Assembly: GCA_008360975.2 (NCBI GenBank)
Contig: CM039184.1
Location: 33,653,797-33,717,796, forward strand
Reading direction: 5' to 3'
Length of the DNA: 64,000 bases
Source of the DNA: Lichenostomus cassidix
Lineage: Eukaryota > Chordata > Aves > Passeriformes > Meliphagidae
Of the stretch, positions 27,543 to 41,180 are shown one piece after another (position 1 is the stretch's first letter; the number at the start of each line of letters is the position of its first letter). The notes beneath the pieces are model-generated. The model had not been told where the DNA came from, did not search any database, and saw only the letters and a program-made list of their open reading frames with translations. Both the position numbers and the translations under genes were made by a program.

Positions 27543-30500
27543 GTGAGTATCTTCACCAATTCTGACACCAATTTCCTCTTTTTCAGAAGGCTCTCATAAA
27601 ACAACAAACATTAGGCAAAATACTCATAAAATTCAGTATCACCACTTATCTGTTGATTCTTCAAGGAGTCACAATAAGGCACACTGATGATGCCCAAATA
27701 AATAATTTGCATTTACAGGAACTAAGAGTTGATTAAGATTAATCCAGAATCCATACCAACACTTACAGTAATTAAGAGTTCATTAAGAAAACAAGAAAAA
27801 TAAAACAGAATTCTGTGTTACATCACTAGAGTGAGGGCCAAGAAATGAAAGGATTTTAGTCGCAACTTTGACAATAAACTGCTACCAAGGTCTGCTAAGT
27901 CTCTTAATCAGTCATCAAGAAATAAAAATAAATGGAGTAGTAAGTTTAAAGAATTTATTATCTTTGCAATTTTTTATTTCAGTGTTTGTTTCAAAACCCT
28001 TTGGTTCACAAAAGCATTTTTCTCTGTTCAGATTTATGTATTTTCCTGTTGAATCTTGTTGGTATTGCTGAGGGTCAAAATATTGATCTATTTTTTTACT
28101 ATCTGAAACATTTTCCTCCCTTTAAAATTGTTTTCTGTATCAGAGCTTTTATACCCCTTGGGCTTTTCACAAGGTTTTACAGCATGAAATCTTGCATTCT
28201 GTTTTCAGTTTCTTTAATGAAAATGTGAGGGCTCAGACTTAATGTCAAATGAACCACAGTGAGTATTATTGATCAAAGAGAATATGAAGTATCTTTATGA
28301 CTAAGTTGGCTACAGATGAAAAGTTTCAAACATCTTCCTACACTTCAGATAGTGCTTTTAAGGTAATGTTGCTAACATGAAAATATAGAGATGATATTCT
28401 TCATTTAATACTCTAAGTACAATCACATTAACCTTGATTTTAGTCTTCCTATCAAAGTACAAGGAAAAAGTTCTAATTTAAAGGACAATTGACAAAATAA
28501 ACAGCTCAGCTTCAGAGGAGGTTAAGTTACCACATCCTTTACAGGCCCTGACACCCTGACCCTCAACCCTGCACATGGCACTCATGAGGATGTTCAGTCC
28601 CATTGATACCAGTGGTACTACACTAGTGAATAAAGCTTTATATTTATGTTTTATAATGTTTCCTGGATCTGGAGTCTTCTTAGTTTTTAGTATAGAGACT
28701 ATATAAGCTGTAAAGAATCCTAATGATAACTATTTTCTGAAAAGTAAAAAGAAAGTGTTACCGATAGTATCCCAACCCATAGGATGCAAAAAACCATTTT
28801 AAAATTCTAAAATAAATTTCTGAATATGCTGATAATATTATTTTTCATAAGCAATAATACTTATTCATTACAGAAGTTTAGTAGCATGTTCTAGCTATCA
28901 AGCAAACTATCATATGTAACCTTCAATAAAATGCCCTTGAAAATGGGGTAAAATACTATTTTTTAAAACTTCATAACTTATTTTATACAGTTCCTCTGAA
29001 ATTATAACTTTGGGTTTTCTATGGTCTAAATGGTCTAAAAGCAATGTGTCATCCCCATAAAGGAGATCCCTAATCTTCAAATGACAATTTAATCAATATC
29101 AAGAGAGCACACAAGTATGACGTCCAAGGCTCAGACACAAATCCTGCTACTGGGCCTAGCTCTGAACAAATGAAAACCCCTGTTTTACTGATGTTTTCAA
29201 ATCCATTGAGAGCTGATGGTGCATCTGGTAATTACAGATTGCTTCCGTTTTTGATGGTATCACCCTAGCAAGTGTAAAATACATAAGCATAGTAAATGTA
29301 ATTGATGTTGGTAAATGCTAGTAGGACATTAGTGTCTTGGTCAAGTTTTTCAAGAAATTAGAATAATGTTCTTAAACAAAACATGAACAATCACAAATGC
29401 AAGTAAATAACACCACTTTAATTTAGACTCTGTGTCATTTCCTTTACAGGCTGTGAAAAAGATGTGTTGATTGATATTCTAACTCAGCGCTGCAACTCGC
29501 AGCGGCTCATGATTGCCCAGGCCTACAGAGACATGTACGGCAGGGTATGACAGAAGCCCTTTGTACTTTCACTACTTCCTTCTCTCCTGTCTGCTATGCA
29601 TCTCTTAGCCCTTCTCTCAGGTCAGCCAATGGAACCAAATGCCTGTCAGACAGCTGCCTAGCACCGACAGGATGGCACACAACTTTGCTCATTGGCTATT
29701 GATACCTCTGATGGTATCAGATTGTCATTTCTACTTCAGAAGTATGTCTGCCACACATAGAATTAGAAAAGGGTATGGAAAGTTCCTTCTTCTACAGTCC
29801 ATGCTTCTCTATTGACCAGCCTAAAATTTCTGAATGGACATATTTCTTTTGGGGGGGTTCTGAAATATATTTTTCCAGTTTTTGGAATAAATAATAAAAT
29901 AGTACTGTAACCAAAGAAAAACACCACAGAAAGGTTTACAGGCTCTTTATTTTACTCACATAATGATTAATGTTCACATCTCAAGCACTGACATTCTCAC
30001 ACCTTGTTCAATCTAATTCCATCCATACACTACGAACAATACTCATCTGAGCTGCTTAATGTAAAATGTATGAATCTTTGACAGGTGTTTAAAAATGTTA
30101 AGACATAAAAAGTTACTTTTTAAAAAGAATTTATTTTATCCATACTTACTGTACATAACAACATAATTTTTATTATACGAGTTCTTAAGCGTACACAGAG
30201 GTAGATATCCTCATTCTATTTCCAGATCTACTATGGCTAACCAACTAACTTTGGGAAGTTGCAATGCCTGCATTTTCCTTAGTTACTACAGCTATATAAG
30301 GACCAAAATAATAGCAACACCTTTTGCAAAATTCCTGTGAAAGTGATGAAAAATGCTGCAACTAGATACTATTGGATTAAATTGACGAGACATGCCCTTC
30401 CCTTGAAAGAAGCCAGACAAACACTTAAAACAAAATCCAGTTTTCTTCATTTCCTGAAGCCTGTAAAACTAAGGGCTCACTGGAAAATTCTTTGAAGGTC

Positions 30501-33500
30501 AGTGTCTGCTTGCCATTGAATTGATCAGCATGAGTGAGAACAGTGAGTTTGCACAAATGTTACCACAGAACTACCTCTCTTAATTAGGGTTAACTACAAA
30601 TGGCTCATTCAAAAACTCCACATTATGTGGTGCTCTTACACCACCAGTTCACTAACCAGCAGAGGAGTGTATTTTTTTTTTTTTTTTTTTTTTTGGATAG
30701 CCAAGAAGTTTTCTAGAGACAACCTTTGTGCCAACTCTATACCAAAATACCTCAAAACTGTTGAGCCCTAAATAAGCCCTAACACCCACTTACTCTCCTA
30801 GAACTGGAGGAAAAAGAGCTGGATTCAATCAGTGCAGTGGATTGATTTGTGTTTTTACCCACCTCCAGGAAACCAATTACTTTATTTGGACTGTTAGAAA
30901 AAATCAAGCACACAATAATTGTGATATTTTCAGATGTAGCCTTGAATAGATGAGTATGTTTTAAACAGAAAATAAAAGAACAGTAACTGAAATCACAGTT
31001 ATCCACCTTCCAAAGACAGTGACAATGACTGAAATCAGTGCAACTAAATTATTAACAAATTTTTTTCAATTATGAGGTATTTATTAGGTTACCCTCACAC
31101 AAACAAACATCACAAGTTCAATGTTCATCCATGCAATATTCCACACTGAATTTTAATTTTACTTATAGAAAACTAAAGTATCTCAAGCTACCCAAAGGTG
31201 CCTGTGACATAAAGCACCCAAGACCATTCTTTCCAAGTGTTCATTTATCTCCTTCATCACTGGATAGTCCTCTACCCGCTCCATAGCAGCTGGCTGGTTT
31301 GTTTTAACCTTTTCCAAAAAGTGTATCAACTGGACCTATCACTCTAACAAGGGAAAATATTTTAAAGCTCCATATCATGTTATTAATTTCTACTCTCTGA
31401 TACATGAAGATGACCTAGAGATAACACAATATCACAATAAATTGGCAAATGTCCTTCAGGATTGGAGTTATTTCATATTCACAGAGAACAATTATTGACT
31501 TGCTCATCACTGATCTAGTTGGTTTTTCTTTTCAAATCAAAAATAAAAATTTAACAAACAAATCCCTATGAAAACACAGCACCTTTAAATTCATAATTCC
31601 TTCAGCCATAGGAGTCAACCTGAAGTGCTATAAAGCCATTGGACAAAGACCTAAAGATCTAGAAGAAAGAAAAAATTAAAGAAAACCTCAGATGTCCTTT
31701 TTAAGAATTTCAGTCTCTAAATCTATGAAATAATAGAAAGAATAATAATAATAATAGAATAGAATAATAATAATAATAGAAAGGAAAGGCAAGCAGACTG
31801 TTTTCATATTCCAGCAATGGGCTACAGAATATTCTAAAACTCACAAACATACTGCAATACCCCCACAATTTTAATTCAAATGAATTCATTAAGCACTGGG
31901 TACACTTTACAGTGCAAGATACATCATGATACTCTTGACAGTTTCCAGAAAAAAACCCACCAAGAACATCATGTATCTTGCTTTGAATTGCTGCACTTTG
32001 TGGTTTGAAAGATAATTTAGCACACACAGCACTTCCCTAGCTGTAATTTGTCCTACTGGTTATTGCATTGAGCAAATGTGCCATTTGGCAGTCCCAGTTT
32101 CTGAGTGGTAAACACTGCAGGACAGAGAAGACACACGGCAAGGCAACAGCAGTTTTAACCTTGTCAGTTCAATTAATGGTAAACCTGTTGTTCCAATCCT
32201 CTTCCCTCTTTATTTCACTTCAGTCTGCTCAATATGGTAGCCACTATGACCATTTATTAGACAAATGTAAACTGTGACACATTAGAAGGAGAGAAATACA
32301 AAAAAAAGAAAGACCTGAACTAGCTGCATGATTCAGACATACAGAGAAGCTTTAAGATTCCTTCTCACAATTAGCCTTCAAGAATTTCTTACAGCAAAGA
32401 TGATTAGGAAATTAAAATAATGAAAACTTAGAGTTGTCTTTATTATTTTTGATACTTCCCTTAGTTCTGATTGCAGGAGTAATTTTTAAGTAGCATCCAT
32501 TTGTATTATTAATCCATTTTCCCACAGGCAGGTTTTCAGAAGTAAAATGTCTTAATTAATTAATTTCTACTCCATGTGTGATTTAGTGGTTGTCAAATGA
32601 ATCCAGTGTGCATTCACTGACGACTGTTTATATTTCTTCATCATAAATTTAATTTTTAACGTGCATATGTTGTCCTTCATTACGACTCTAGCTATTAAGT
32701 TAATTATATGCAGAAATGTATCAAAATCAAAGTACAGTACTGAAAAAAATACAGCTCTGAAAACATAATAGGTTATATCATGGGAACTGTTTCTGGCATG
32801 CCTTTCAACTCAGGCATAGACTGGAACATATCTGACAGGTGTCTAGTGCTGCACACAAAATATCTAAAAAAAAAAAAAAGAAAGGATTGCACAAGTGTCC
32901 TCAATCGGAAACATCAATAGTAAGCTAACAAGCTTTTGGCATTTGTGGTGTTTTGAAGGATGCTACTGGGAATGGGAAGAATGGGGAGGAAACTCTGATC
33001 CATAACTCAGTTACCTGGCAAGAAAGAACTGAAAAACAGGGCGAAAGGGGGTTTCTTATTAATACAGCAGCTATCAAAAGTAGTGAATTCAGTTTGAACA
33101 TACAATATATCTGAATAGAAGCACATAACCTTCCAGCAATCCAAAGCCAAAATTTTTATGTATTAGAAGCAATACCGATAATTTTTTTAAATTATTCACA
33201 TGGTAACACTGAAAAAAGCACAAGAAATCACCTGTGTTCTATGAGATTCATCTTCCAAAGGTGCTTACCTCTCTCAGCTTTGCACAGGGAATACATTAAG
33301 GGAAGCTGCAGATGCCCTGCTGTGATATTGTTTTCCAAGACTTTAAGTGATAGTTACACTTTAACACCTGGATTTTCTTCTCTGTTCTAAAGTACTGAAA
33401 ACCAACAATCCATTATGGTTTACTGGCTTGCGCACCTATTCTCATCTTGCCCATACTAGCAGAACAAGCAGGTACTATTTAAAAGAATCCTTTTTTCACT

Positions 33501-36500
33501 TAATCTTGGCCAGAATTCATCTTTGACAGTTCTTCCTTAATAATTTACAGAGAAAACCACTAATATTTTTTACGCTGTCTTAATAAAGTGTGGCTATTGA
33601 GATAATCCTCTCTGGGCATTTTCTTTTTCTTTTCTAGGATCTGGTAACAGACCTAAAAGAGAACCTCTCTCATCACTTCAAAGAAGTTATGGTTGGCTTG
33701 ATGTATCCACCTGCCTCCTATGATGCCCACGAGCTTTGGCATGCCTTGAAGGTAATTTTCAGATCCCACATTGCTTAAATCTATGCACTTTTTAGTACTC
33801 CTGATATGTCTTTATTATGGTTGGCATTAAAAGGATTGTGAAATATCATTGCTAAAAAAGGAATCATGTATTTTATTAACATTATTGACAAGATTGACAT
33901 TTTTTTTTCCTAAATGTGGATCAAAGTTGAACTTTCTTTTAGTATTCTACCTTGATCTGGATCTTTATGGCCAAGTTAAAAAAAAAAACCAACAAAAACA
34001 GGCCATGTGTATCTATGGGCTTTAATGTTCTTCCATTCTCCCAAATGCAAAATACTCATCAACACTATACATGTGTGTATCAGAAGCAGTATATGCACCA
34101 CATCTTATGTCAACTGAAGTTTAAAGAATTAATTCAAATCCCGTGGGAAAATAAAGTGAGTTGCAGCACTGCATGTATGGCCATGATGCTTTCCTTTAAT
34201 ACCGAGTCCTATGCTAGATATTACAGACTGTTTCGTTCCTAACTAAATTTAAAAAAAAAAAAAGAAAGAGAAGAGGAAGATGGAAGACCAATATAATAAC
34301 TGTGCTCATGTCTACTTCAGATTTCCAGAATGCTTTCTAGGAATGTATGCTCAATCTCTAATGTACATGCTGAAATTCAGATTAAGTAGAAACATATTTG
34401 AAACACAGGGTTTTATTACTGAAGTCATTTAAACAGGAAGACTATGCAAAAGTACACTCTGCAGAGACTGCTATTATTTTGTTATTCCTGATAAGGACAG
34501 CATTGCCTTCTCCTAAAAATTCTGGTTTCTACGACACAACATCTTTTCATATTTACTTCTTTCCACACAGGGAGTAGACACAGAAGAAAACTGTCTAATT
34601 GACATATTAGCCTCAAGATCAAATATGGAGATCTTCCAGATGAAAGAAGCCTACCTAATGCGTAAGGCTTTTTAACAAATGCACAGTAGCACTTGTACCA
34701 TGTGTGTTCTGGAGGTATTAGCACACGTGAAGGAACAGAACTACAAAAATGACTCCTCAATACCAACTGGTCCCCTTCCCCATCCTCTCCCATAACTATA
34801 TACAAAAGGTCGAAGCAATGTGGGTGGATGGACTGGTGAGCAGGGACAGAGGCTGAGGGCCCCAGCAGGGCCAGACAGACATGCCAGCCCCACGGCCAGG
34901 CCCTTGTGTAGGACCTGCCCAGGTTACAGTGGAATAGACACCATAGAAAATGGACAAGTATTTGAAGCCCAGTTATCCTTTATTTGATAATCTTCATTTG
35001 TACTATTCAGACCATGTTCATTTGTGTTTAGATTATATGTTTGTGGTTTAACCTAGAATATAATACTGATCTTCAACAAGATATCGATTCTGAGACTTCA
35101 GGTCACTTCAGAGATACACTCATGAACCTTGCTCAGGTATTGTAAAAACAAATAGTATGACTTACACTTCTGAAAGATTCATAATGAATTTCAACAGTAT
35201 TTGATAAGTTTTACATTTTAAAGTGATTGTAATTAAAGCTAGTTCAATAGGATTGCACTTTTGAACATGAGACAGGAGGAAAGCTGATGAGGAAGAGAAA
35301 CTGAATTCCTTCATCTACTCTGACTTAGATTTTGGCTATCAGATGGAGGCAAAGGTAAACAGATTATTTTATAAAGTGTTTAATAATATAATATATTTAA
35401 TTTATAAAAGTCAACTGCTGTCCCTCGGCTCCATCTGTCTCATCTCAAAAGCAGTCTACTTGCATGTAGAAATGAGATCATCATTTTTAAAACGTGCATC
35501 TTTTCTGATTTGTCTGAGACAAACAAATTTTATTCTATTCTAGGGTATATTTTGGGTATTCTCTTTCTTTGGGTATTAATTGAAATATAATTTCTACAAT
35601 TTAAAATATAATTATACAAATGTTACTGGAAACAGTGGGCATTTCACTCATGTACAGTATTATAATAGTTCTTTTATTGTTCACTTGCCTGTCTTTATTT
35701 CCTTTGTTTTCTTGTGTATGTAATTTCACGCAGTCATTCCATCATAATTTACTTCAAATAATTTCTTACTACTATAAATTTCACTGTGTGAAATTCTCAC
35801 CATTTAATTAAAATGTAAATTACCATTTTTAACAAAAAAGAACTACAAATACGTCATTCTACAAGCTGACAGGCAACACCTAATTTTAATCCTCCCCTTC
35901 ACATTTACGGTAACATGACTGTAAATTTTAAACTGAATTGCTTCAAACACATATTATTAAGGGGTCATTACATGAGCTTGAGATTTTTAAGAGTTCTGCA
36001 ACCAAAATTCATTTGTATCCTTACAAGATTACTGTGGTTAAAAAAGCAATTCCAAAAGTACTGTGCTCCTCTCTTTTTCTGACTACATAATTCAGATCAT
36101 AGTGTGTTTACTAAAGAATTTCACTTGTTTTATGTAACTGAAAAGCTATTAAATGTATGGGAAAATTAGAAGTATTCTTTTGCAGTTTGTGTATCAAAGT
36201 TGTCAAAAAATTTCCTAGTCTCGAATCTTAATTTTAGACAACAATTATGAGCAAGCAAAATCTCCATTATTTGATGAGCTTGCTCCTATGGTTTATGCAG
36301 GAAAAAAAACCATTGAGAAAAGATTATTCTGGTAATACATATATTGATAAGAACTAATCAGTGAATGATAAGTGTTACTCTTATCCTTGTTTTCCCCTCA
36401 GAGTTATGTATTAGTATAAGCAATATAACATCCATAATTCTGAAGGTGGTGGGATTGTGGAGGTTAAGTAAAAGCTTATCCAAAATAGGACTAAAAATGG

Positions 36501-39500
36501 GATAGGTTTACCCAGTTCCTCCACTTTTTCCTCTCACAAGACTGTTTGTCATTCCAGAGTTCCTCTTATTAAAGAAAATTAAGACATAGTGTGACAGCTT
36601 GAAGATCTTTTCTACATTTGCAAATTCAACAATGGAATATACTGATCCAACCTAAAAGCCTATATATGTTATCTCAAGTAACACAACATAGCTTCATATA
36701 CAGAGAACTTTCTATTCCTACAGTGGTTTGGGATTTAACTTTTGAAGAAAATGTATCTCTTTTTTCCCTCAGGGAACAAGAATGGAAGGATATGCAGACC
36801 CTTCCACAGCTGCTCAGGATGCAATGGTATATATGCTCACATGTGAATTCCTCAAACATTAAAGAAACCCCAAAAAACAAATGTTGAAAAGTGATTTAGT
36901 AATTATTTAAAATATTGTGCTCTTTTTTCTTCCTTTTTCTGATACATTAGATTCTATGGGAAGCATGTCAGCAGAAGACAGGCGAACACAAAAATATGCT
37001 GCAAATGATTCTCTGCAACAGAAGTCCCCAGCAATTGTGGATGGGTAATCCAGCAGTTCAGCTGTTTGAACACAGAGTGGAAAGGAAAAATATGACTCAC
37101 TAATAAAACCATGCTTTGCATACCAAGACAGTCAGCGTCCAGCAGGACATTGGCCTGAAACCTAAGTGTGAACTGTTGGAACTCTCAGACTCCCACTGAT
37201 GATAATGGGAATTTGGAAGTAATGCAAAACTGAACTTTGCCTGATGAATACCGACAGCTGTAGACAGAACAGGCAGGCATCAGGATGCCTAATAACCCAG
37301 GGAAGAATGCATGACCAAAGAAAGGCAAATGCTACAGCTGCACTGAGTTTACACGTGGCACAACAGGATGAGAGAGATTTTTCTTAACTATTTTATTCAT
37401 TTTTCCTAAGCAACTCTTATGAGAGGAAACACCTTGGGAGAGCTAGATGGTGTATTTTCAACAAATGTTTGTATGTGAAAACACATACAAGCTTTTCCCC
37501 AGGAATTTCATAGAAGATTTTGATGGGAGCACTTCAGTGTTCACATCCACTCTCCTGTAATGAACAAAACCACAGAAACATAAGGGCCACTTTTATTTAA
37601 AACAGAAAATCAGACATAGCTACAGATTGCAAGAAATTTATGTGAGCTCATCCAAACATTCCATTGCAGAAAAGAAACCTACTGTATCTGTTTGGCAACA
37701 AGTTTGAGTTTCTGCTCTACAGTGGAAAAACATTCTGTCTGCTGACAAGTTTATCACTGTGCAGCCAGCTGTATTTCTTATGTCAACTTCCGACAGTAGC
37801 TTAGGGCTATTTTGCTATCATGAATCAACAAATTCATTCAGCTGGTGATGATAGGATTAACACACCTGCTTTATGTTTTGCTCTCTTCCTGAGATGTGAG
37901 GGCTCTGCCTGTACTGTTTCCTCCATAAGTTTTGCAGTAAGCAATGAGCTAAAAAATTCTCCTTCTCTAAAGGAGAAAGCACATCCTATATATTTTCATG
38001 TCTGGATACCTGCACCATGCAGCAAGTGTGCATGTCATGCAAGCCATGGCTTCTTGTCACAATCCGTGAATCTCAGAGTTTAATCCAAACTGAGCAAGGA
38101 AGGTGTCTTACTAACATGACATTCTTACAAGTTTCATGAACAGATGCTGCTAGATACATGATGTTCTTTCTTTTTATACTGTAGACTGAAGAACCCAGGG
38201 GCAGAATGTCCTAGAAGCCAGGTTTCAGGCTACTCATTTAGATTGTCTGAGCTGGGGAATATAAACATGATGAAACACTGAGAATAATAAGGGGGAAAAT
38301 AAACTCAGTAGTGATAGTACTGGTGAGAAGCAAGGAAGAAAACAAAAATGCAAGTTGATCATTATTAATGAATAGTGAATAAATAGAATAAAACAAGATT
38401 TTTTTTTTTTCCCCATGAAGTTTTCCAGGAGTTCCAAAATATCTCTGGGCAAGACATAGTAGATGCCATTAATGAATGCTACGATGGGTACTTTCAAGAA
38501 TTACTGGTTGCGATAGGTAATGTAAAGATAATATTTTTAATAGCAGCAATCTCTTAATAAATATCTAGTATGTTACCTCTTGTGCATCAAGAATATTATT
38601 TTTCTGATATTTTATCCATTTTAATCTCCTATATAGTGCAATTAAACTTTCAGAGATAATTAGAAAATTTTAACTACTTTCCCATGTTTGTGTAAATCTA
38701 AAAATGTATCTATGCAGCAGTAGCTCCTGACTGAGCAGAACTAGTATCTAATTTTTATTTGATAACAAATTCTGTGTGATCAATGATATCACTGATTTCC
38801 AACTGATTTTACACATATTAAATAACCAGCAAAGTTTTCAGGACTTTGGTGGTATATAAACAAGTTTCAAGCTTTATGTACATTTGTCTTTCATTTATAG
38901 AATAAGGATAAAAATATTTCTACAAATAAGACATGCGAGTGTATTAACTGATATTTAATAGTCCCTTCAACGCAACATCAGTGAGGACCCACTCAAAACA
39001 AATACCAAACTTTAAAAATTATAAATATATATTAGTGAATATTGGTAGCTTAACTTTAACCTGAGGCATGGACAGCACTATGCAGCTTTATATTTCAAGG
39101 AGCCCAAAGCCAAAAGAAATTGCTTTATAATAACCTTCTGTTTGTATGTTGGAACTCTTCCCTCCTAGTTCTCTGCATTCGTGACAAGCCTTCCTACTTT
39201 GCCTACCGGCTTTATAATGCAATCCATGTAAGTAGTCATTCCTCTTGACATATCATAAAAAGCAACTTCCCTATTTTGTTTGTTTCATTGATTATTCTTA
39301 AACAAGTACTTACAAATCTGTCTCTTCAATCTTTAAGGTGTGATCACATGTTTTAAAGCTCTTGGCACCTACATATATTTCAAAGCAGTAGTGCCTAACA
39401 ACTAGTGCAACAGTTAGAATTCAGCAGTAAAAGTAAAAGGTCAAATATTTAGATACCTTTAAAAAAATATGTCTGGTCATTTTCTTTTTCATTGAAGACA

Positions 39501-41180
39501 CTTCTTTTCTATGGATGTTATCTCCCCCTGCTGTGCAGAACTCCATGTGCACCTTTCTTACTATGTAATTTTTTGTCTCTAGAGATTTAATGAGTATGAG
39601 TAAAAATTAAATAATAAATTAATTTTACTTAAAGACAAATGGTCATATTTCGTTGTAGGACTTCATGCAGATTCTTTTTTTTGTGTGTGTGCTAACTTAT
39701 TTTAACTTTTTATTGCCACTAGATGTCCCCCTTCTCCACATAATTACAATATGAAAATTTATTTAGAAACAGTTAAAATAAAATGCACCCGGACACAAGC
39801 TATGTAAATTATAAATCTATGGTTAAAAATCTCACCGAATTCACGTGGCAGCAGCTGTTGTGAAATAGATTGTTGGCGTAATTATAGTTTGTATGGATTC
39901 CACAATGACAGTCACAACTGCTACCCACAAAATAAATTCTTAAGAACACTGACAAAAGTTCATCAGATTTCCTTTTTTAAAAGTTTCAGTGCATGGATAA
40001 GTAAGTGAAAAATCTGCAGGATAAAACCCTTACATGCTTGGACTTCTTTTAAGTCAAGGATAATATTATGGGTATATTTTACATATCGTATATACTTATA
40101 TATCTTCTATGGGTGTATTTTATCTTTATCTATTAAACATTAATATGAGTGTACACAGGCAAACACATATCGTCCAACTGTCAAGTTTCCTCTCATCTTC
40201 TTTTTTCATTTTAGGACTTTGGGTTTCACAATAAAACAGTTATTAGGATTCTCATTGCCAGGAGTGAGATTGACTTGATGAACATACGACAGCGATACAA
40301 AGAGAGATATGGGAAATCACTCTTCCATGACATTAAAGTAAGTTTTTACAAACTGTTGCATATATTCAGCACTGGTATCACACAGACTGCGCCACTCTGT
40401 TTAACCATTTGGTTTAAAACAAAACAAAAAAGCAAGGTGCAAAAACAAGAGGGCATTTTCAGTGCCTCAATTTGATTTAAGGGAGCAGAGAATTCTCAAC
40501 TCACTCTCTGTGATTTTATCCCTCCCCAATGCAAAATGTGTATATAAATAGGGCATGAAAATGTGTGCTGAACGAGAGTTTGTATTAATAGTTTCTACAC
40601 CAATTGATAACATTTCTTGTTGTTCTGCAAAGCTAGGCTGATACCACTTTTGTGCAAAACTGAAATAATTATCTGGTTTTATCTTTGTGCTTAGATAATA
40701 CCTTCATAAACCCTGTTCCTCTTGTAGTCCTGGTCTGTATCTTAAAACAAAACTTTGAAACTGTTTAATTGTACAAAAAAATGATTCTTGCTAAGACACT
40801 ACCTTTTTTTATGTCCTTATAGTTCAAGATGTGCAACAACTTTATGAAATCACTCATGATTTTTTGGTATTGAACTTGAGAAGTAATAAACAGATTTGAT
40901 TCAGCCTTTCAAAGGTAGATTGTTTCTAGGTGCCCAAGCAACCAAAGGCCAAGACTTGTCAAATCTAAAAAATCTCAGCCTGGAATCCTTATGAAAACAA
41001 TGTAATGTTTTACAAAACCTTACAGTAGTCTAGTTCTTGTCACATGCCAAGAAAAAAAAATTTCAGAAAACATATAGTCACAGAAATTTTTCTTTTTTTT
41101 TTTCTTTGCAGCATTTTGCTTCAGGGCATTATGAAAGTGCTTTACTTGCTATCTGTGCTGGTGATACAGAAGATTATTAA
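27461..41180 (+). CDS. ANXA10: annexin A10, exons 2-12 (5' exon missing)
   Basis: Annexins are cytosolic proteins that bind phospholipid membranes through four repeats of about 70 residues; A10 is an atypical member linked to gastric and urothelial epithelium in mammals. Eleven exons with GT-AG borders and compatible phases encode everything from the Gly-Thr-Ile near the N-terminus to the stop. Recognisable blocks are [68 protein letters not shown] and the C-terminal [10 protein letters not shown]. If exon 2 starts at 27,468 and exon 1 contributes about 25 bases as in human, the protein is 324 residues, the human length. No stop or frameshift is seen. It lies on the same strand as, and about 2 kb upstream of, the RING/B-box gene. 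The type II calcium motif is degraded in all four repeats (see findings). Identity is secure; the start is not visible. Confidence 0.95.
29450..29544 (+). CDS. ANXA10: ANXA10 exon 3
   Basis: 95 bases, acceptor cctttacag, donor gtatga. Encodes the rest of repeat I helices ([19 protein letters not shown], then [10 protein letters not shown]). Repeat I has no G-x-G-T loop. Confidence 0.95.
30672..30694 (+). repeat. T23 homopolymer
   Basis: Uninterrupted run of 23 T in ANXA10 intron 3. Its length is likely to vary between individuals and between assemblies. Confidence 0.95.
31739..31780 (+). repeat. (AAT)n microsatellite
   Basis: Interrupted array of the trinucleotide aat, with two 'agaat' interruptions, in ANXA10 intron 3. 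Confidence 0.9.
33638..33751 (+). CDS. ANXA10: ANXA10 exon 4
   Basis: 114 bases, phase 0 at both ends, acceptor ttttctag, donor gtaatt. Encodes the end of repeat I and the linker into repeat II ([25 protein letters not shown]). Confidence 0.95.
34571..34661 (+). CDS. ANXA10: ANXA10 exon 5 (repeat II loop)
   Basis: 91 bases, acceptor ccacacag, donor gtaagg. Begins [17 protein letters not shown], where a calcium-binding annexin repeat would have G-x-G-T; the second Gly is Asp here. Confidence 0.95.
35057..35136 (+). CDS. ANXA10: ANXA10 exon 6
   Basis: 80 bases, acceptor taacctag, donor gtattg. Encodes [20 protein letters not shown] and the end of repeat II. Confidence 0.94.
36773..36826 (+). 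CDS. ANXA10: ANXA10 exon 7
   Basis: 54 bases (18 codons), phase 0 at both ends, acceptor ttccctcag, donor gtatat. Encodes [18 protein letters not shown], the inter-repeat linker into repeat III. Confidence 0.93.
36951..37044 (+). CDS. ANXA10: ANXA10 exon 8
   Basis: 94 bases, acceptor gatacattag, donor gtaatc. Encodes [20 protein letters not shown] and ends QQLWM plus the first base of a Val codon. Only 124 bases separate it from exon 7. Confidence 0.94.
38421..38516 (+). CDS. ANXA10: ANXA10 exon 9
   Basis: 96 bases, acceptor ccccatgaag after a run of T, donor gtaatg. Encodes [20 protein letters not shown] and [11 protein letters not shown] of repeat III. Confidence 0.94.
39169..39227 (+). 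CDS. ANXA10: ANXA10 exon 10
   Basis: 59 bases, acceptor ccctcctag, donor gtaagt. Encodes [19 protein letters not shown], leading into repeat IV. Confidence 0.94.
40215..40337 (+). CDS. ANXA10: ANXA10 exon 11
   Basis: 123 bases (41 codons), phase 0, acceptor cattttag, donor gtaagt. Encodes [20 protein letters not shown] and the strongly conserved [15 protein letters not shown]. Repeat IV also lacks a G-x-G-T loop. Confidence 0.95.
41112..41180 (+). CDS. ANXA10: ANXA10 exon 12, stop codon
   Basis: Acceptor tctttgcag; encodes [22 protein letters not shown] and the stop TAA at 41,178-41,180. The acidic DTEDY tail matches the ANXA10 C-terminus. Confidence 0.95.
   Translation, partial: HFASGHYESALLAICAGDTEDY

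Larger units (their letters stand above)
27543..41111 (+). other. ANXA10: ANXA10 introns 2-11
   Basis: Ten GT-AG introns, from 124 bases (36,827-36,950) to about 4.1 kb (29,545-33,637). They are AT-rich with no nested gene seen. They contain a 23-base T run (30,672-30,694), an AAT microsatellite (31,739-31,780) and a more GC-rich patch of unknown origin at 34,800-34,940 in intron 5. Confidence 0.8.
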
